A DNA stretch of 36,081 bases from NCBI GenBank assembly GCA_017635875.1, contig JAGBKP010000208.1:1-36081 (forward strand). The letters are read 5' to 3'. Of this stretch, positions 1 to 9,003 are shown one piece after another. This stretch comes from Selenomonadaceae bacterium. GTDB taxonomy: Bacteria > Bacillota > Negativicutes > Selenomonadales > Selenomonadaceae. The notes under the pieces are model-generated. The model did no database searches. It was not told where the DNA came from and saw nothing but the letters and a program-made list of their open reading frames with translations. Within the stretch, counting starts at the first letter, position 1. Each line of letters opens with the position of its first letter. The position numbers and the translations under genes are program-made.

Positions 1-872
1 CTTGTTTTAAAATCCGAAACGCCCATAGCGGTTAATCGATTGCAATAAATTTCATCGACATAAAGCGCGTCGTCTTCGGATAAGATCACCTCGTTTGTTT
101 CGGGCAAAATCGCCTTCACATATACGGGATGCCCCATCGCTACGCCAAGTCCTTTTCTCTGACCGACGGTATAGCGCGCTATTCCGTTATGTTTGCCTAA
201 AATATTTCCCGACTCGTCGATAAAATTGCCTATGGGAAGTTTGCCCGCCTCTTTTTCCAAATAATCTGCATAACTTCCTTCCGTTACAAAGCAAATTTCC
301 TGTGACTCTTTTTGATTTTCCGAAACGAGATTTTCCTTTTGCGCCGTTTCTTTAACATCAGTTTTCTTCATATCGCCCAAGGGCAAAAGAGTTCGTGAGA
401 GTTGCTCTTGCGTCAATCGATACAGCATATAGGACTGGTCTTTTTTTTCGTCAAAACCCTTTTTTACGGAAAACCTGCCGTTTTCAAGTTTCACGATAGA
501 CGCGTAATGCCCCGTCGCCACAAATTCTGCGCCAAGCGTATCGGCTATATGAAGAAGTCCCGCCCATTTTATCTTTGGATTGCACTCCACGCAAGGATTA
601 GGCGTTCTTCCCTGCAAATATTCCTTGACGAAAGGCTCCGTCACATATTCGCGAAAGGCATCGGTTACGTTCCACGGATAATATTTAATTCCAAGTTTAA
701 ACGCCGAATTTCTCGCCTTGTCAATTTCGCAACATCTGCTGCTCTCTCCTTCCCAAGTGCGAAGTGTCGCGCCTATAACTTCGTAACCCTCTTTTTGCAA
801 TAGATACGCCGTAACAGCGCTGTCTACCCCGCCGGACATTCCGACGATTACTTTGTTTTTTGAAAGCGTCAT
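1..872 (-). CDS. mnmA: tRNA-specific 2-thiouridylase MnmA (3' end cut by window edge)
   Basis: MnmA adenylates U34 of Lys, Glu and Gln tRNAs and inserts sulfur from a persulfide relay to give 2-thiouridine. The reading frame stays open from an ATG at 870-872 to the window edge, so 290 codons are visible of a family length of about 360. The PP-loop motif SGGVDS is at residues 13-18. The two catalytic cysteines are C97 (in NPCVECN) and C194 (in QEICFV), spaced exactly as C102 and C199 of the E. coli enzyme. The ATG overlaps the tatD stop codon (ATGA), implying translational coupling, and an AAAAGG stretch precedes it. It is the last visible gene of the smc-metG-tatD-mnmA operon. The iscS gene at 27332-28516 could supply its sulfur (inference). 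Confidence 0.96.
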   Translation of the reverse strand, partial: MTLSKNKVIVGMSGGVDSAVTAYLLQKEGYEVIGATLRTWEGESSRCCEIDKARNSAFKLGIKYYPWNVTDAFREYVTEPFVKEYLQGRTPNPCVECNPKIKWAGLLHIADTLGAEFVATGHYASIVKLENGRFSVKKGFDEKKDQSYMLYRLTQEQLSRTLLPLGDMKKTDVKETAQKENLVSENQKESQEICFVTEGSYADYLEKEAGKLPIGNFIDESGNILGKHNGIARYTVGQRKGLGVAMGHPVYVKAILPETNEVILSEDDALYVDEIYCNRLTAMGVSDFKT

Positions 873-1639
873 ATATTATACAACCTTTTAGCGTTATTCG
901 TCGTTATTTCAGCGACTTCTTCAAGGGTAACTTCCCAAATTTCCGCAAGTTTTTCCGCGATATGAAGAACGTTTGCCGGCTCGTTGCGCTTTCCTCTTTT
1001 GGGTGCGGGAGAAAGATAGGGCGAATCCGTTTCTATCAGTACTCTGTCCCTTGGAGCCTTTACAACGATTTCAGGCAGTTTTGCGGCGTTTTTAAATGTT
1101 AACGGTCCGTCTACGCCGATATAAAACCCCAGTTTAAAGAGTTCCGCCACCGTTTCGTAACTCCCCGAAAAACAATGGCACACGCCCCTTAAATCTTTAC
1201 ATTCGCGCTTTAAGATTTCCAAAGTGTCGTTATGCGCGTCGCGGTCGTGTACGCATACGGGAAGATTTAATTCTTTGGCAAGGCGAATTTGCTCGACAAA
1301 AATTTTTTGTTGCGCCTTTCGCTTTTCCGCGTCTTTTTCCCAATAATAGTCAAGACCGATTTCTCCGATAGCGACGACTTTTTTATTCTGTGCGAGTTTT
1401 TTCAGTTCGTCCAAATAATCTTCCGCAGCCTCCGCCGCCGTTTCGGGGTGTAGCCCAATAGCGGCGTATACGCTGTCGTATTTTTGCGATATTAAGAGGG
1501 CCGCCCGCGAATTTTCAACCGTATCGCCCATAGTTATGATTTTAGACACATTCGCCGCTTCTGCTCTTTCGATAACTTCCTCTAAATCGTCTTTATAGGC
1601 GTCGTCTTGCAAATGACTATGCGTATCGGTAAGCGTCAT
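869..1639 (-). CDS. tatD: TatD family metal-dependent hydrolase (DNase/RNase-like)
   Basis: This is a TatD/YcfH-type amidohydrolase-superfamily enzyme of about 256 residues, the usual length. Visible family motifs are the N-terminal metal-binding DTHSHL, AIGLHPE, AIGEIGLDYYW with a metal-bridging Glu, PVCVHDRDAH, CHCFSG and the C-terminal IETDSPYLSP. Family members act as 3'-5' exonucleases or deoxyribonucleases in the cytoplasm; the true substrate here is unknown. The start is taken as the ATG at 1637-1639, because a GAGG lies 7 nt upstream; a GTG at 1640-1642 adds one residue but leaves only 4 nt. The ATG overlaps the metG stop by one base (TGATG) and the stop overlaps the mnmA ATG. The metG-tatD pairing is common in Firmicutes. 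Confidence 0.95.
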   Translation of the reverse strand: MTLTDTHSHLQDDAYKDDLEEVIERAEAANVSKIITMGDTVENSRAALLISQKYDSVYAAIGLHPETAAEAAEDYLDELKKLAQNKKVVAIGEIGLDYYWEKDAEKRKAQQKIFVEQIRLAKELNLPVCVHDRDAHNDTLEILKRECKDLRGVCHCFSGSYETVAELFKLGFYIGVDGPLTFKNAAKLPEIVVKAPRDRVLIETDSPYLSPAPKRGKRNEPANVLHIAEKLAEIWEVTLEEVAEITTNNAKRLYNI

Positions 1640-3582
1640 CACTTGACCTCGCTTCCGATGGGAAGGTCGCTTGTGATAAGTTCCATATCGTTGCCGTTAG
1701 AGGCGGCAAGCACCATTCCGTGAGACACTATGCCGCGAATTTTGGCGGGTTTTAAGTTTATTACCATCACTACATTTTTGCCGATTAAATCGTTAGGCGC
1801 ATAGTGCTTTGCAATACCGGAAACTATTTCCCGCTTTTCGCCGCCTAAATCAACGGTCAGCCGCAAAAGTTTTTCCGTGTTCGGCACGGGTTCTGCGTCT
1901 AAAACCTTTACGACGCGAAGATGTATCTTTGAAAAATCCTCAAAACTTATCTCTGAATTATCTTCGTCGCTCTTTTCCGTTTTTTGGGCGGATTTTTTTT
2001 CGCCTTTTTTCGCGTCTTTTTTATTTTGTTTTGCAGGCTCTTTATTTTCCGTTTCCTCGATTTCAATGCGCGGGAAGAGTTGCTCCGGCGCGCCTACTTC
2101 GTGACCGTCCGCGATGCCGTCAAAGTTTTCCGCATCCGACAGTTTCGCGTTCGCAAAATCCTTCAACCCAAGCTGGTTCCATATCTTTTCCGCAGTCGTT
2201 GGCATATACGGCTCTATTAAAACGCTTATAAGCCTTAAACTTGCGGCGAGGTTGTAAAGCGTCGCGGAGAGTTCGTCTTTCTTCGTTTCGTCTTTAGCGA
2301 GCGCCCAAGGGCGGGTTTCGTCTATATATTTATTGGCTCTTGCCACAAACGCCCATACTTTTTTCACCGCCTCGCTGATGTTCATATTTCCCATAGCTTC
2401 GCGGTAAAAATTTATCGTTTCTTTCGCGTCGTTTATAAGCGAAACATCTTCCGCTCTCTCTACTTTCGGCAAATATATTTTCTTGTTTTGAAATTTGCCT
2501 ATCATATTTAGAGTGCGGTGCAAAAGATTTCCCAAATCGTTGGCTAAATCCGAATTTATGCGGGTTATAAGCGCGTCCCTTGAAAAATTGCCGTCCTGCC
2601 CGAGTTGAATTTCGCGAAGCAAGAAATATCTTATGGCGTCCGCGCCAAATTCGTCGATTAAAAGCATAGGGTCTATCACGTTGCCCTTGGATTTACTCAT
2701 CTTATCGCCGCTAACCACAAGCCAGCCGTGACCGTAAACCTGTTTGGGGAGCGGCAAATCAAGAGCCATTAAAATAGCAGGCCAAATAATCGAATGGAAA
2801 CGTACGATTTCTTTACCCACCAAATGAATATCGCAAGGCCAAAACTTTTTGAATTTTTCGGGGTCGTCCAAAAATCCGATAGGCGTTAAATAATTCGTAA
2901 GCGCATCGAACCACACGTATACGACGTGCTTTTCGTCTATCGGCACGGGGATTCCCCAATCAAAAGATGTGCGGGAGATACATAAATCTTCCAAGCCTTG
3001 TTTGATAAAGTTTATCATTTCGTTTCTGCGGGAGGTCGGCTCGATAAATTCGGGATTGTTTTCAATATGCTCCAAAATTCTGTCCGCATAATTTGAAAGT
3101 TTAAAGAAATAGGCTTCTTCGGCAACCTCTTTTACCGGTCTGCCGCAGTCCGGGCAACAACCGTCTTTAAGCTGATGTTCCGTCCAGTAACTTTCGCAAG
3201 GCGTGCAATAAAGCCCCTTGTATTCGCCCTTATAAATATCGCCTTTATCGTAAATGCGTTTAAAAATCTCCTGCACGACTTTATGATGCCGTTCTTCGGT
3301 AGTACGCAAAAAATCGTCGTTGGAGATAGAGAGTCTCTCCCAAAGTTTTTGGAAACCTGCGACAATATTGTCAACATATTCGATAGGCGTGACTCCCGCA
3401 GCCTTCGCGGTGTCTTCTATCTTTTGCCCGTGTTCGTCCGAACCCGTCAAAAAGAAAACGTCCTCATTTAAAAGGCGATGGAAGCGCGCCACAGCGTCCG
3501 CGATAGTGGTGCAATACGCGTGACCTATGTGAAGTTTCGCGCTCGGATAATAAATCGGCGTTGTTATGTAAAATGATTTCAT
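1639..3582 (-). CDS. metG: Methionyl-tRNA synthetase with C-terminal tRNA-binding domain
   Basis: The enzyme charges tRNA-Met with methionine in the cytoplasm. It has 647 residues, a typical length for the form with a C-terminal dimerisation domain. The class I HIGH motif is at about residues 18-21 (KLHIGH) and KMSKS at 294-298. A zinc knuckle with C126/C129 and C143/C146 lies in the connective peptide. A Lys/Glu-rich linker at about 520-545 leads to an EMAP-II/Trbp111-like tRNA-binding domain ending at 647 (VKVLDAEPVPNTEKLL and IRGIVSHGMVLAAS are recognisable). The ATG has an AAGGAGA Shine-Dalgarno, and only 20 nt separate it from the smc stop, so the two are probably cotranscribed. It overlaps tatD downstream by one base. 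Confidence 0.98.
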   Translation of the reverse strand: MKSFYITTPIYYPSAKLHIGHAYCTTIADAVARFHRLLNEDVFFLTGSDEHGQKIEDTAKAAGVTPIEYVDNIVAGFQKLWERLSISNDDFLRTTEERHHKVVQEIFKRIYDKGDIYKGEYKGLYCTPCESYWTEHQLKDGCCPDCGRPVKEVAEEAYFFKLSNYADRILEHIENNPEFIEPTSRRNEMINFIKQGLEDLCISRTSFDWGIPVPIDEKHVVYVWFDALTNYLTPIGFLDDPEKFKKFWPCDIHLVGKEIVRFHSIIWPAILMALDLPLPKQVYGHGWLVVSGDKMSKSKGNVIDPMLLIDEFGADAIRYFLLREIQLGQDGNFSRDALITRINSDLANDLGNLLHRTLNMIGKFQNKKIYLPKVERAEDVSLINDAKETINFYREAMGNMNISEAVKKVWAFVARANKYIDETRPWALAKDETKKDELSATLYNLAASLRLISVLIEPYMPTTAEKIWNQLGLKDFANAKLSDAENFDGIADGHEVGAPEQLFPRIEIEETENKEPAKQNKKDAKKGEKKSAQKTEKSDEDNSEISFEDFSKIHLRVVKVLDAEPVPNTEKLLRLTVDLGGEKREIVSGIAKHYAPNDLIGKNVVMVINLKPAKIRGIVSHGMVLAASNGNDMELITSDLPIGSEVK

Positions 3583-3602
3583 ATTGTTTCTCCTTCATAT
3601 TT

Positions 3603-6600
3603 CTATATTCTCACCGAAAGCACTTGCGACACGCCTTCAGAGGCCGTTACCCCATACATTACGTCCGCCGCTTCCATAGTGGTTTTTCGGTGTGTTACCA
3701 CTATAAACTGCGTCTCTTCTCCGTATTCTTTCAAAAACGCGCTAAATCTGCCTAAATTCGCCTCGTCAAGCGGCGCGTCTATTTCGTCAAGCACGCAAAA
3801 AGGCGAAGGTTTATAAGCAAGAAGCGCAAAAAGAAGGGCTATAACCGTGAGGGCGCGTTCTCCGCCCGAAAGCGCGAAAAGATTTTGCCGCTTTTTGTTC
3901 GGAAGTTCCGCTATTATTATTACGCCCGTATTAAGCACGTCGTTTGGGTCGATAAGGCGAAGAGCCGCCCTGCCGCCGCCAAAAAGGCGCTTAAAAATAT
4001 CGTCGAAATACTTTTCAATTTCCGCGAACGCGCTTTTAAACCGCTCGGTCATATCGTTTTCAATATTCGCTATAAGGAGTTTTAAATCCTCTCTTGCGCG
4101 GATTATGTCCGTCATCTGCGCGCCCAATTCGTCGTAGCGTTTCTTTAGTTCTTCGTACTCTCTAACCGCCGCGTGGTTTATATCGCCGAGTTCTTCTATC
4201 GAATACGTCAACGTCTTTACTTTGTCGTCGATATTTCCCGCATTTCCTTCGACTATCTCACTCTCCGCCGCTTTTGGCGTTAAATCGAAATTCTTTTGAA
4301 GTTCCGCGGCGGTTTCTTCCATCACAGCGGACTCACGGCTCATAGCAAGCTCTTTTTTATGGACTTCCTCTTTCAGACGCTCTTTTTCGCCGTTCATATT
4401 TCTGATGTTTTTTTCCTGCTCTTTAATATCCGCCGTCGCCGCCAACCTATCTCCGTAACGCGCGTCCTTTTTACGCTCCAGCTCAAGTCTTTCAAAATTC
4501 TTTGCGTTCCTTAAAGCCATTTGTTCCGTCAAACGCTCCGGCGTATCGACGCTCTCTAAAGACTCTTCCTCTTTTTTGTTTTGCTCTATTTCCTTAATCG
4601 CCGCGTCGATTTCCGCTTTTATGCGGATTTCATTTTCGCGAGCGTGCTGTGCGGCTTGCGCCAAAAGCAAACTCTCCGTGTTCTTGTTTTGAATTTCCTC
4701 TTTGAGTTTGTTTAAGAGTTCGTTTAATTTTTCTTTTGCGTCGTTAAAATCCGCCTCAAAAGTTTCAAATTCAGCTTCTTTTGTTTCCAAAAGCGAAAGT
4801 TTTTCCTCTTTTTTTGCGGCTAAATTTTTCACATCGATTTGAAGTTCCGAAAGTTCTCGCTTTCTGTCCAAAAAACCCACGCGCTTTGATTTTACAGAGC
4901 CGCCCGTAATGGAGCCGCCCGGAAGTACCAAAGAGCCGTCAAGCGTCACGATGCGTTTGGTAAAATTCGTCGCCCTCGCCAAGACCATAGCGTTGTCGAA
5001 ATTATCCACCAATACGGTGCGCCCTAGCAAAAATTTCGCAAGCTTTTGATAGCGCGGCTCATAGTTCACCAGCGTATCGAGCGTTCCTATGACGAAATCA
5101 AATTTTGCCGTTTTTTCTTCGCGATTTTCCTTCACCGTAACGGTTGAAAGCGGCAAAAAAGTCGCCCTGCCGTAACTGTTGCGTTTTAAAAACTCGATTG
5201 CGGCTTTTGCCGTTTGTTCGTCCTCCACCACGATATTTTGCGCCGCCGCGCCCAATGCGACCTCAACCGCCACAGCGTACTTTTTCGGCGCGTCGATTAG
5301 CTCTATGGCCGCCCCAAGTACACCGCGGCTGAAATCTTCCTTCGACTTTAAAACCGCCTTTGCGGCGTAATTAAATCCTTCGTAATCTTCTTGCAACCGT
5401 TCCAAAAAGGAAATTTTTTCTTTTGCGGTGCTTATATTTTGTGTTATTTCCAACACGGCGGCGCGAATGTTTAAAATCTCATCATTTTTTGCCTTTAGTT
5501 CGTTTCCGTCGCCGTTTAACTTTTGAAATTCGGAAAGTTTCGCCTTATATACGTCTTCTTTTTCGCTTATAGCCGCCCTTATGGAGTTTTGTTCTCTTTC
5601 ATTGTTTGCTATCTCCGTTTTTGCATTTGCGCAATCGGCCTCAAGTTTATCTTTGTTTTGGTTTAACCGCTCCCGCTGCTCCAAAATTTTTGCGCGGGTT
5701 TCCTCCTTGTTGTTCGCCCTCTCCGTGAGTGTTGATATTTCTTTTTCGATTACGGTGATTTCCTTATTTATCGCGTCAATTTGATTTGTAAATTCCTCAA
5801 GTTCTTTTTCCGCATTCTGCGCGTTTTGTTCAATCAACAGCCGCTTGTTTTCGCTCTCTAAAATAAGCGCGTCGAGGGAAGTTTGCTTAACTTTTAATTC
5901 CTCGCATTCTTTCTCAAAATTTTGTCGTACGCTTCTAGCTTTATCATATTTTAAATATAGCTCCGTAAGGCGATATTTAAAGAGCTCCCTTGAGAGCGCG
6001 TCGAATTCTTTTTTCTTTTTCGCCGCTTCTTCTAACGGCGCGAGGGAATTTTCAATCTCAAGTTCTATATCGCTTAAACGGGCGAGATTTTTTTCCGTCG
6101 CGTCGAGTTTTCTTATGCTTTCTTCCTTTTTTATGCGGTACTTGCTTATTCCCGCCGCTTCTTCAAAAAACGCGCGTGTGTCTTCGGGTTTCCCCGACAA
6201 AATATCGTCTATTCTGTTTTGCCCTATTATAGACATAGAATCCGCGCCAATGCCGGTATCTGCAAACAAGCTCAAAATATCCTTTAACCTGCAATTAGAG
6301 CGGTTAATAAAAAATTCGCTTTCACCCGAACGGTACAATCTTCTGGTTATAACGACTTCTCGATAATCAACGGAAAGATCGCCCTCGTTTAAAAAAGTAA
6401 GAGATACTTCGGCAACACCCAAAGCGCGACGTTTGGGCGTACCCGAAAAAATAACGTCTTCTGCTTTAGAAAGCCTTAAAAGCCCTTTTTTCCCCTCTCC
6501 CAAAACCCAACGAACAGCGTCCGTAATATTGCTCTTCCCGCTGCCGTTAGGACCTACGATAGCGGTCATTCCCTTATCGAAAGTAAGGCGGATTTTATCC

Positions 6601-6644
6601 GCAAACGATTTGAAACCATACGCTTCAAGCGCAATCAAACGCAA
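3603..6644 (-). CDS. smc: Chromosome segregation ATPase SMC, TTG start, unusually short arms
   Basis: SMC is the core of the bacterial condensin that extrudes DNA loops with ScpA and ScpB. Walker A (GPNGSGKSN) is at residues 31-39. A first coiled coil follows from about 165, then a hinge at roughly 365-535 with glycine-rich PGGSITGG, a second coiled coil, and a C-terminal head with the signature LSGGERAL and Walker B FCVLDEIDAPLDEAN. The frame extends upstream to an ATG at 6695, but AAGGAGG at 6653-6659 sits 8 nt before a TTG at 6642-6644, and the family N-terminus begins there, so I use TTG (1013 residues). Well-known SMCs are near 1180 residues, so the coiled-coil arms are shorter here. metG follows 20 nt downstream. 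scpA, scpB and ftsY are not in the window. Confidence 0.95.
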   Translation of the reverse strand: MRLIALEAYGFKSFADKIRLTFDKGMTAIVGPNGSGKSNITDAVRWVLGEGKKGLLRLSKAEDVIFSGTPKRRALGVAEVSLTFLNEGDLSVDYREVVITRRLYRSGESEFFINRSNCRLKDILSLFADTGIGADSMSIIGQNRIDDILSGKPEDTRAFFEEAAGISKYRIKKEESIRKLDATEKNLARLSDIELEIENSLAPLEEAAKKKKEFDALSRELFKYRLTELYLKYDKARSVRQNFEKECEELKVKQTSLDALILESENKRLLIEQNAQNAEKELEEFTNQIDAINKEITVIEKEISTLTERANNKEETRAKILEQRERLNQNKDKLEADCANAKTEIANNEREQNSIRAAISEKEDVYKAKLSEFQKLNGDGNELKAKNDEILNIRAAVLEITQNISTAKEKISFLERLQEDYEGFNYAAKAVLKSKEDFSRGVLGAAIELIDAPKKYAVAVEVALGAAAQNIVVEDEQTAKAAIEFLKRNSYGRATFLPLSTVTVKENREEKTAKFDFVIGTLDTLVNYEPRYQKLAKFLLGRTVLVDNFDNAMVLARATNFTKRIVTLDGSLVLPGGSITGGSVKSKRVGFLDRKRELSELQIDVKNLAAKKEEKLSLLETKEAEFETFEADFNDAKEKLNELLNKLKEEIQNKNTESLLLAQAAQHARENEIRIKAEIDAAIKEIEQNKKEEESLESVDTPERLTEQMALRNAKNFERLELERKKDARYGDRLAATADIKEQEKNIRNMNGEKERLKEEVHKKELAMSRESAVMEETAAELQKNFDLTPKAAESEIVEGNAGNIDDKVKTLTYSIEELGDINHAAVREYEELKKRYDELGAQMTDIIRAREDLKLLIANIENDMTERFKSAFAEIEKYFDDIFKRLFGGGRAALRLIDPNDVLNTGVIIIAELPNKKRQNLFALSGGERALTVIALLFALLAYKPSPFCVLDEIDAPLDEANLGRFSAFLKEYGEETQFIVVTHRKTTMEAADVMYGVTASEGVSQVLSVRI

Positions 6645-6652
6645 TAAAACCG

Positions 6653-6659
6653 CCTCCTT
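6653..6659 (-). promoter_or_regulatory. Shine-Dalgarno deciding the smc TTG start
   Basis: Read on the minus strand this is AAGGAGG, a near-perfect anti-16S match, 8 nt before the TTG at 6642-6644. The upstream in-frame ATG at 6693-6695 has no comparable site. Confidence 0.8.
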
Positions 6660-6685
6660 AGCTTTCCAATGAATATCAGTTACAC

Positions 6686-6691
6686 ATTGTA
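6686..6691 (-). promoter_or_regulatory. Possible extended -10 element for smc
   Basis: The minus strand reads TGATACAAT, i.e. an extended TG preceding TACAAT. A transcript would begin near 6679, giving a leader of about 35 nt to the TTG start. No good -35 is visible, so this is tentative. If correct, the ATG at 6695 would lie upstream of the transcript. Confidence 0.3.
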
Positions 6692-6794
6692 TCATAAATT
6701 TTAGAAAAAAAAAAGTACTTCAACAGTCATAAAAGCTTGAAGTTTAAAAATTGTTTAAAAGGACTAAAAAGCGGTTAAAAAGAATTTTCAAAAC

Positions 6795-6823
6795 TTGACA
6801 ATCCTACAAAATATAACTAAAAT
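6795..6823 (+). promoter_or_regulatory. SigA-type promoter of the rpe-queC-folE2-cobamide operon
   Basis: A perfect -35 TTGACA at 6795-6800 and TAAAAT at 6818-6823 are separated by 17 nt, in the AT-rich gap between the divergent smc and rpe genes. Transcription would start about 36 nt before the rpe ATG. I see no other promoter as good before 21465, so this may drive the whole 14.6-kb unit. No B12-box or cobalamin-riboswitch-like structure is visible between it and rpe. Confidence 0.6.
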
Positions 6824-6865
6824 GAAGATTATTGTTTATATTTCTTATTTAAATCGGAGGTTATT

Positions 6866-7513
6866 ATGATAAAAATTGCGCCGTCGATTTTATCAGCGGA
6901 TTTTTCAAAATTAGCCGATGAAATTAAAAAAGTGGAAAATGCGGGAGCGGATTATATACATATTGACGTTATGGACGGAAGTTTTGTGCCGAATATAACT
7001 ATAGGGTCGCCCGTTGTTGAAAGTTTAAGAAAAACAACCGATCTTATATATGACGTTCACCTTATGGTAGAACATCCCGAAACTCAAATTGAAGCTTTTG
7101 CAAAAGCCGGCGCGGATATAATTACTTTTCATATCGAAACGACTAAACACGCCCATAGAATTATTCAAAGTATAAAATCATGCGGAAAACGAGTAGGGGT
7201 TGCGCTTAATCCTGCGACGCCTCTTGTTATGCTTGAAGAAATTTTAGCGGATATTGATATGGCGCTTTTGATGACGGTAAATCCCGGTTTTGGCGGTCAG
7301 AAATTTATTGAATCGAGTTTGGAAAAGATTAGTATTTTGCGTCATACAATAGATGATAACGAATTTGATGTTGATATTGAAGTTGACGGAGGAATTAACG
7401 ATAAAACGGCTCCACTCGTTATTGAGGCCGGAGCAGATATTTTGGTCGCGGGTTCATATATTTATGGCGCAAAAGACCTAAACGAAGCGATGAAATCTAT
7501 CAGAAAAGAGTGA
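6866..7513 (+). CDS. rpe: Ribulose-phosphate 3-epimerase
   Basis: Rpe interconverts D-ribulose 5-phosphate and D-xylulose 5-phosphate in the pentose phosphate pathway. The 215-residue (beta/alpha)8 barrel is of family length. Diagnostic motifs are SADF near the N-terminus, IHIDVMDGSFVPN (metal-binding His/Asp), HLMVEHPE, MTVNPGFGGQKF and EVDGGIN with the catalytic Asp. A GGAGG at 6856-6860 precedes the ATG by 5 nt. It is the first gene of the AT-rich plus-strand block, and its stop overlaps an in-frame GTG of queC. Its position at the head of a cobamide operon is unusual; in many Firmicutes rpe follows the prpC-prkC-rsgA genes. Confidence 0.97.
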   Translation: MIKIAPSILSADFSKLADEIKKVENAGADYIHIDVMDGSFVPNITIGSPVVESLRKTTDLIYDVHLMVEHPETQIEAFAKAGADIITFHIETTKHAHRIIQSIKSCGKRVGVALNPATPLVMLEEILADIDMALLMTVNPGFGGQKFIESSLEKISILRHTIDDNEFDVDIEVDGGINDKTAPLVIEAGADILVAGSYIYGAKDLNEAMKSIRKE

Positions 7514-7521
7514 AAAATTTT

Positions 7522-8208
7522 ATGAAAAAAGCTGTTGTACTTTTATCGGGAGGACTTGATTCCGCCACTTGTATGGCGGTTGCCAAAGAGCAAAATTTTG
7601 AACTTTATCCCATAAGTTTTAATTATCATCAAAGGCATAATATTGAGCTTGAATCCGCAAAAAAAATCGCAAAATTTTTTAACGTAAAGAAACATTTAAT
7701 AATAGAAACAAATATGGACGAAATCGGAGGATCGGCTTTAACGGATAGTCAAATTTCCGTGCCGGAAGGAAAACTAAATCACGATGAAAACGACGTGCCG
7801 ATAACTTATGTTCCCGCGAGAAATTTGATTTTTTTAAGTTACGCTCTTGGCTATGCGGAAGTGATAAACGCAAAACATATCTATATCGGAGTAAACGCGA
7901 TTGATTATTCGGGTTACCCCGATTGCAGACCCGAATTTATAGAAAAATTTCAAAATGTGGCGAATGTTGCGATAAAAGCTACGGCGGCGGAAAAAAAGAA
8001 TATAAAAATAGAAACGCCGCTGCAAAATCTGTCTAAAAAAGAAATAGTTTTACTTGCAAAAAAATTAAATGTTCCGCTTGAATATACCCATAGTTGTTAC
8101 GCGGGAAAAGAAAAAGCCTGCGGCGTTTGCGAAAGCTGCAAAATAAGATTAAAAGCCTTTGAAGAAGCGGGTATAAAAGACCCTGTGGAATATGTTGCGA
8201 GGGGATAG
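7522..8208 (+). CDS. queC: 7-cyano-7-deazaguanine synthase QueC
   Basis: QueC converts 7-carboxy-7-deazaguanine to preQ0 using ATP and ammonia, a step towards queuosine in tRNA. The ATP-pyrophosphatase loop SGGLDSAT is at about residues 9-16. The C-terminal zinc site is complete, with four Cys spaced C-x8-C-x2-C-x2-C. The frame opens at a GTG at 7510 overlapping the rpe stop, but the ATG at 7522 gives the usual family N-terminus (MKKAVVLLSGG) and lies 11 nt after an AAAAGAG stretch, so I prefer it (228 residues). folE2, whose product supplies the pathway precursor, follows after 3 nt. queD and queE are not in the window. Confidence 0.96.
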   Translation: MKKAVVLLSGGLDSATCMAVAKEQNFELYPISFNYHQRHNIELESAKKIAKFFNVKKHLIIETNMDEIGGSALTDSQISVPEGKLNHDENDVPITYVPARNLIFLSYALGYAEVINAKHIYIGVNAIDYSGYPDCRPEFIEKFQNVANVAIKATAAEKKNIKIETPLQNLSKKEIVLLAKKLNVPLEYTHSCYAGKEKACGVCESCKIRLKAFEEAGIKDPVEYVARG

Positions 8209-8211
8209 TTT

Positions 8212-9003
8212 GTGAAAGACGTTCAAAATCAAAAAGATACTCGCGGAATTGAAATTCAAAGGGTTGGCGTAAAAAATGTCACGCTTCCTTTTTTAATTAA
8301 AGAAAAAGGCGATGATTTTCAACAAGTCTTGGCTAATATTTGTTTTACCGTTTCTCTTCCTATGCAGTATAAGGGAACGCATATGAGCAGATTTTTGGAA
8401 ATTTTAGAGCCGTGGAGCAAAAAACCGATAGCGGAAGAAGAAATGGAAAAAATTTTGGACAACGCGATGGAGTATCTTGACGCAAAATCTGCAAATATTA
8501 AAATTGATTTTACATATTTTGTTGAAAAAATTGCCCCGATAAGCAAAGAACATTCTCTTTTAAATATTGATTCATTTTTTGAAGGCGAAAAAAAAATAAA
8601 CGGACGTTTTGATTTTACTTTGGGAGTAAAAGTGCCATTTACTTCTCTTTGTCCGTGCAGCAAAGAAATTTCAAAATACGGAGCGCATAATCAGCGGTCG
8701 CTTTGTAATGTAAAGGTAAAATTTAAAGAAGGATTTCAATGTATTTTTATTGAGGATTTAACGGAGCTTCTGGAAAGAGAAGCGTCGTCTCCGATTTATG
8801 CTCTTTTAAAAAGAGAAGATGAAAAATACGTTACCGAAAAAGCGTATGAAAATCCAAAATTTGTTGAAGATATTTTAAGAGACGATATTATTGCTTTAAG
8901 AAATCTTGAAGGCATTTCATATTTTTCTCTCGATATAGAAAATTTTGAATCCATACATAATCATAATGCTTATGCAAGCCATGAGGAATGGGTGAATGAA
9001 TAA
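8212..9003 (+). CDS. folE2: GTP cyclohydrolase FolE2 (type IB)
   Basis: FolE2 makes 7,8-dihydroneopterin triphosphate from GTP, the entry point for both folate and queuosine. The 263-residue length and motifs fit the COG1469 family: QYKGTHMSRF, the metal-binding CPCSKEIS cysteine pair at about residues 147-149, GAHNQRS, and the C-terminal YENPKFVEDILRD. The start is GTG at 8212, with GAGGGG at 8199-8204 ending 7 nt upstream. Type IB enzymes use metals other than zinc and often replace FolE under zinc limitation (family knowledge); no Zur site is visible. The stop overlaps the next gene's start by 8 nt. Confidence 0.95.
   Translation: MKDVQNQKDTRGIEIQRVGVKNVTLPFLIKEKGDDFQQVLANICFTVSLPMQYKGTHMSRFLEILEPWSKKPIAEEEMEKILDNAMEYLDAKSANIKIDFTYFVEKIAPISKEHSLLNIDSFFEGEKKINGRFDFTLGVKVPFTSLCPCSKEISKYGAHNQRSLCNVKVKFKEGFQCIFIEDLTELLEREASSPIYALLKREDEKYVTEKAYENPKFVEDILRDDIIALRNLEGISYFSLDIENFESIHNHNAYASHEEWVNE

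Noticed and set aside
5845..6366. A 173-codon plus-strand frame within smc
   Set aside because: Ser/Phe-rich antisense of an SMC coiled coil, with no domain and no Shine-Dalgarno.
6645..6695. Upstream 17-codon extension of smc starting at ATG 6695
   Set aside because: The extension is not part of the SMC family, and a near-perfect AAGGAGG points to the TTG at 6644. It was therefore left out of the CDS.
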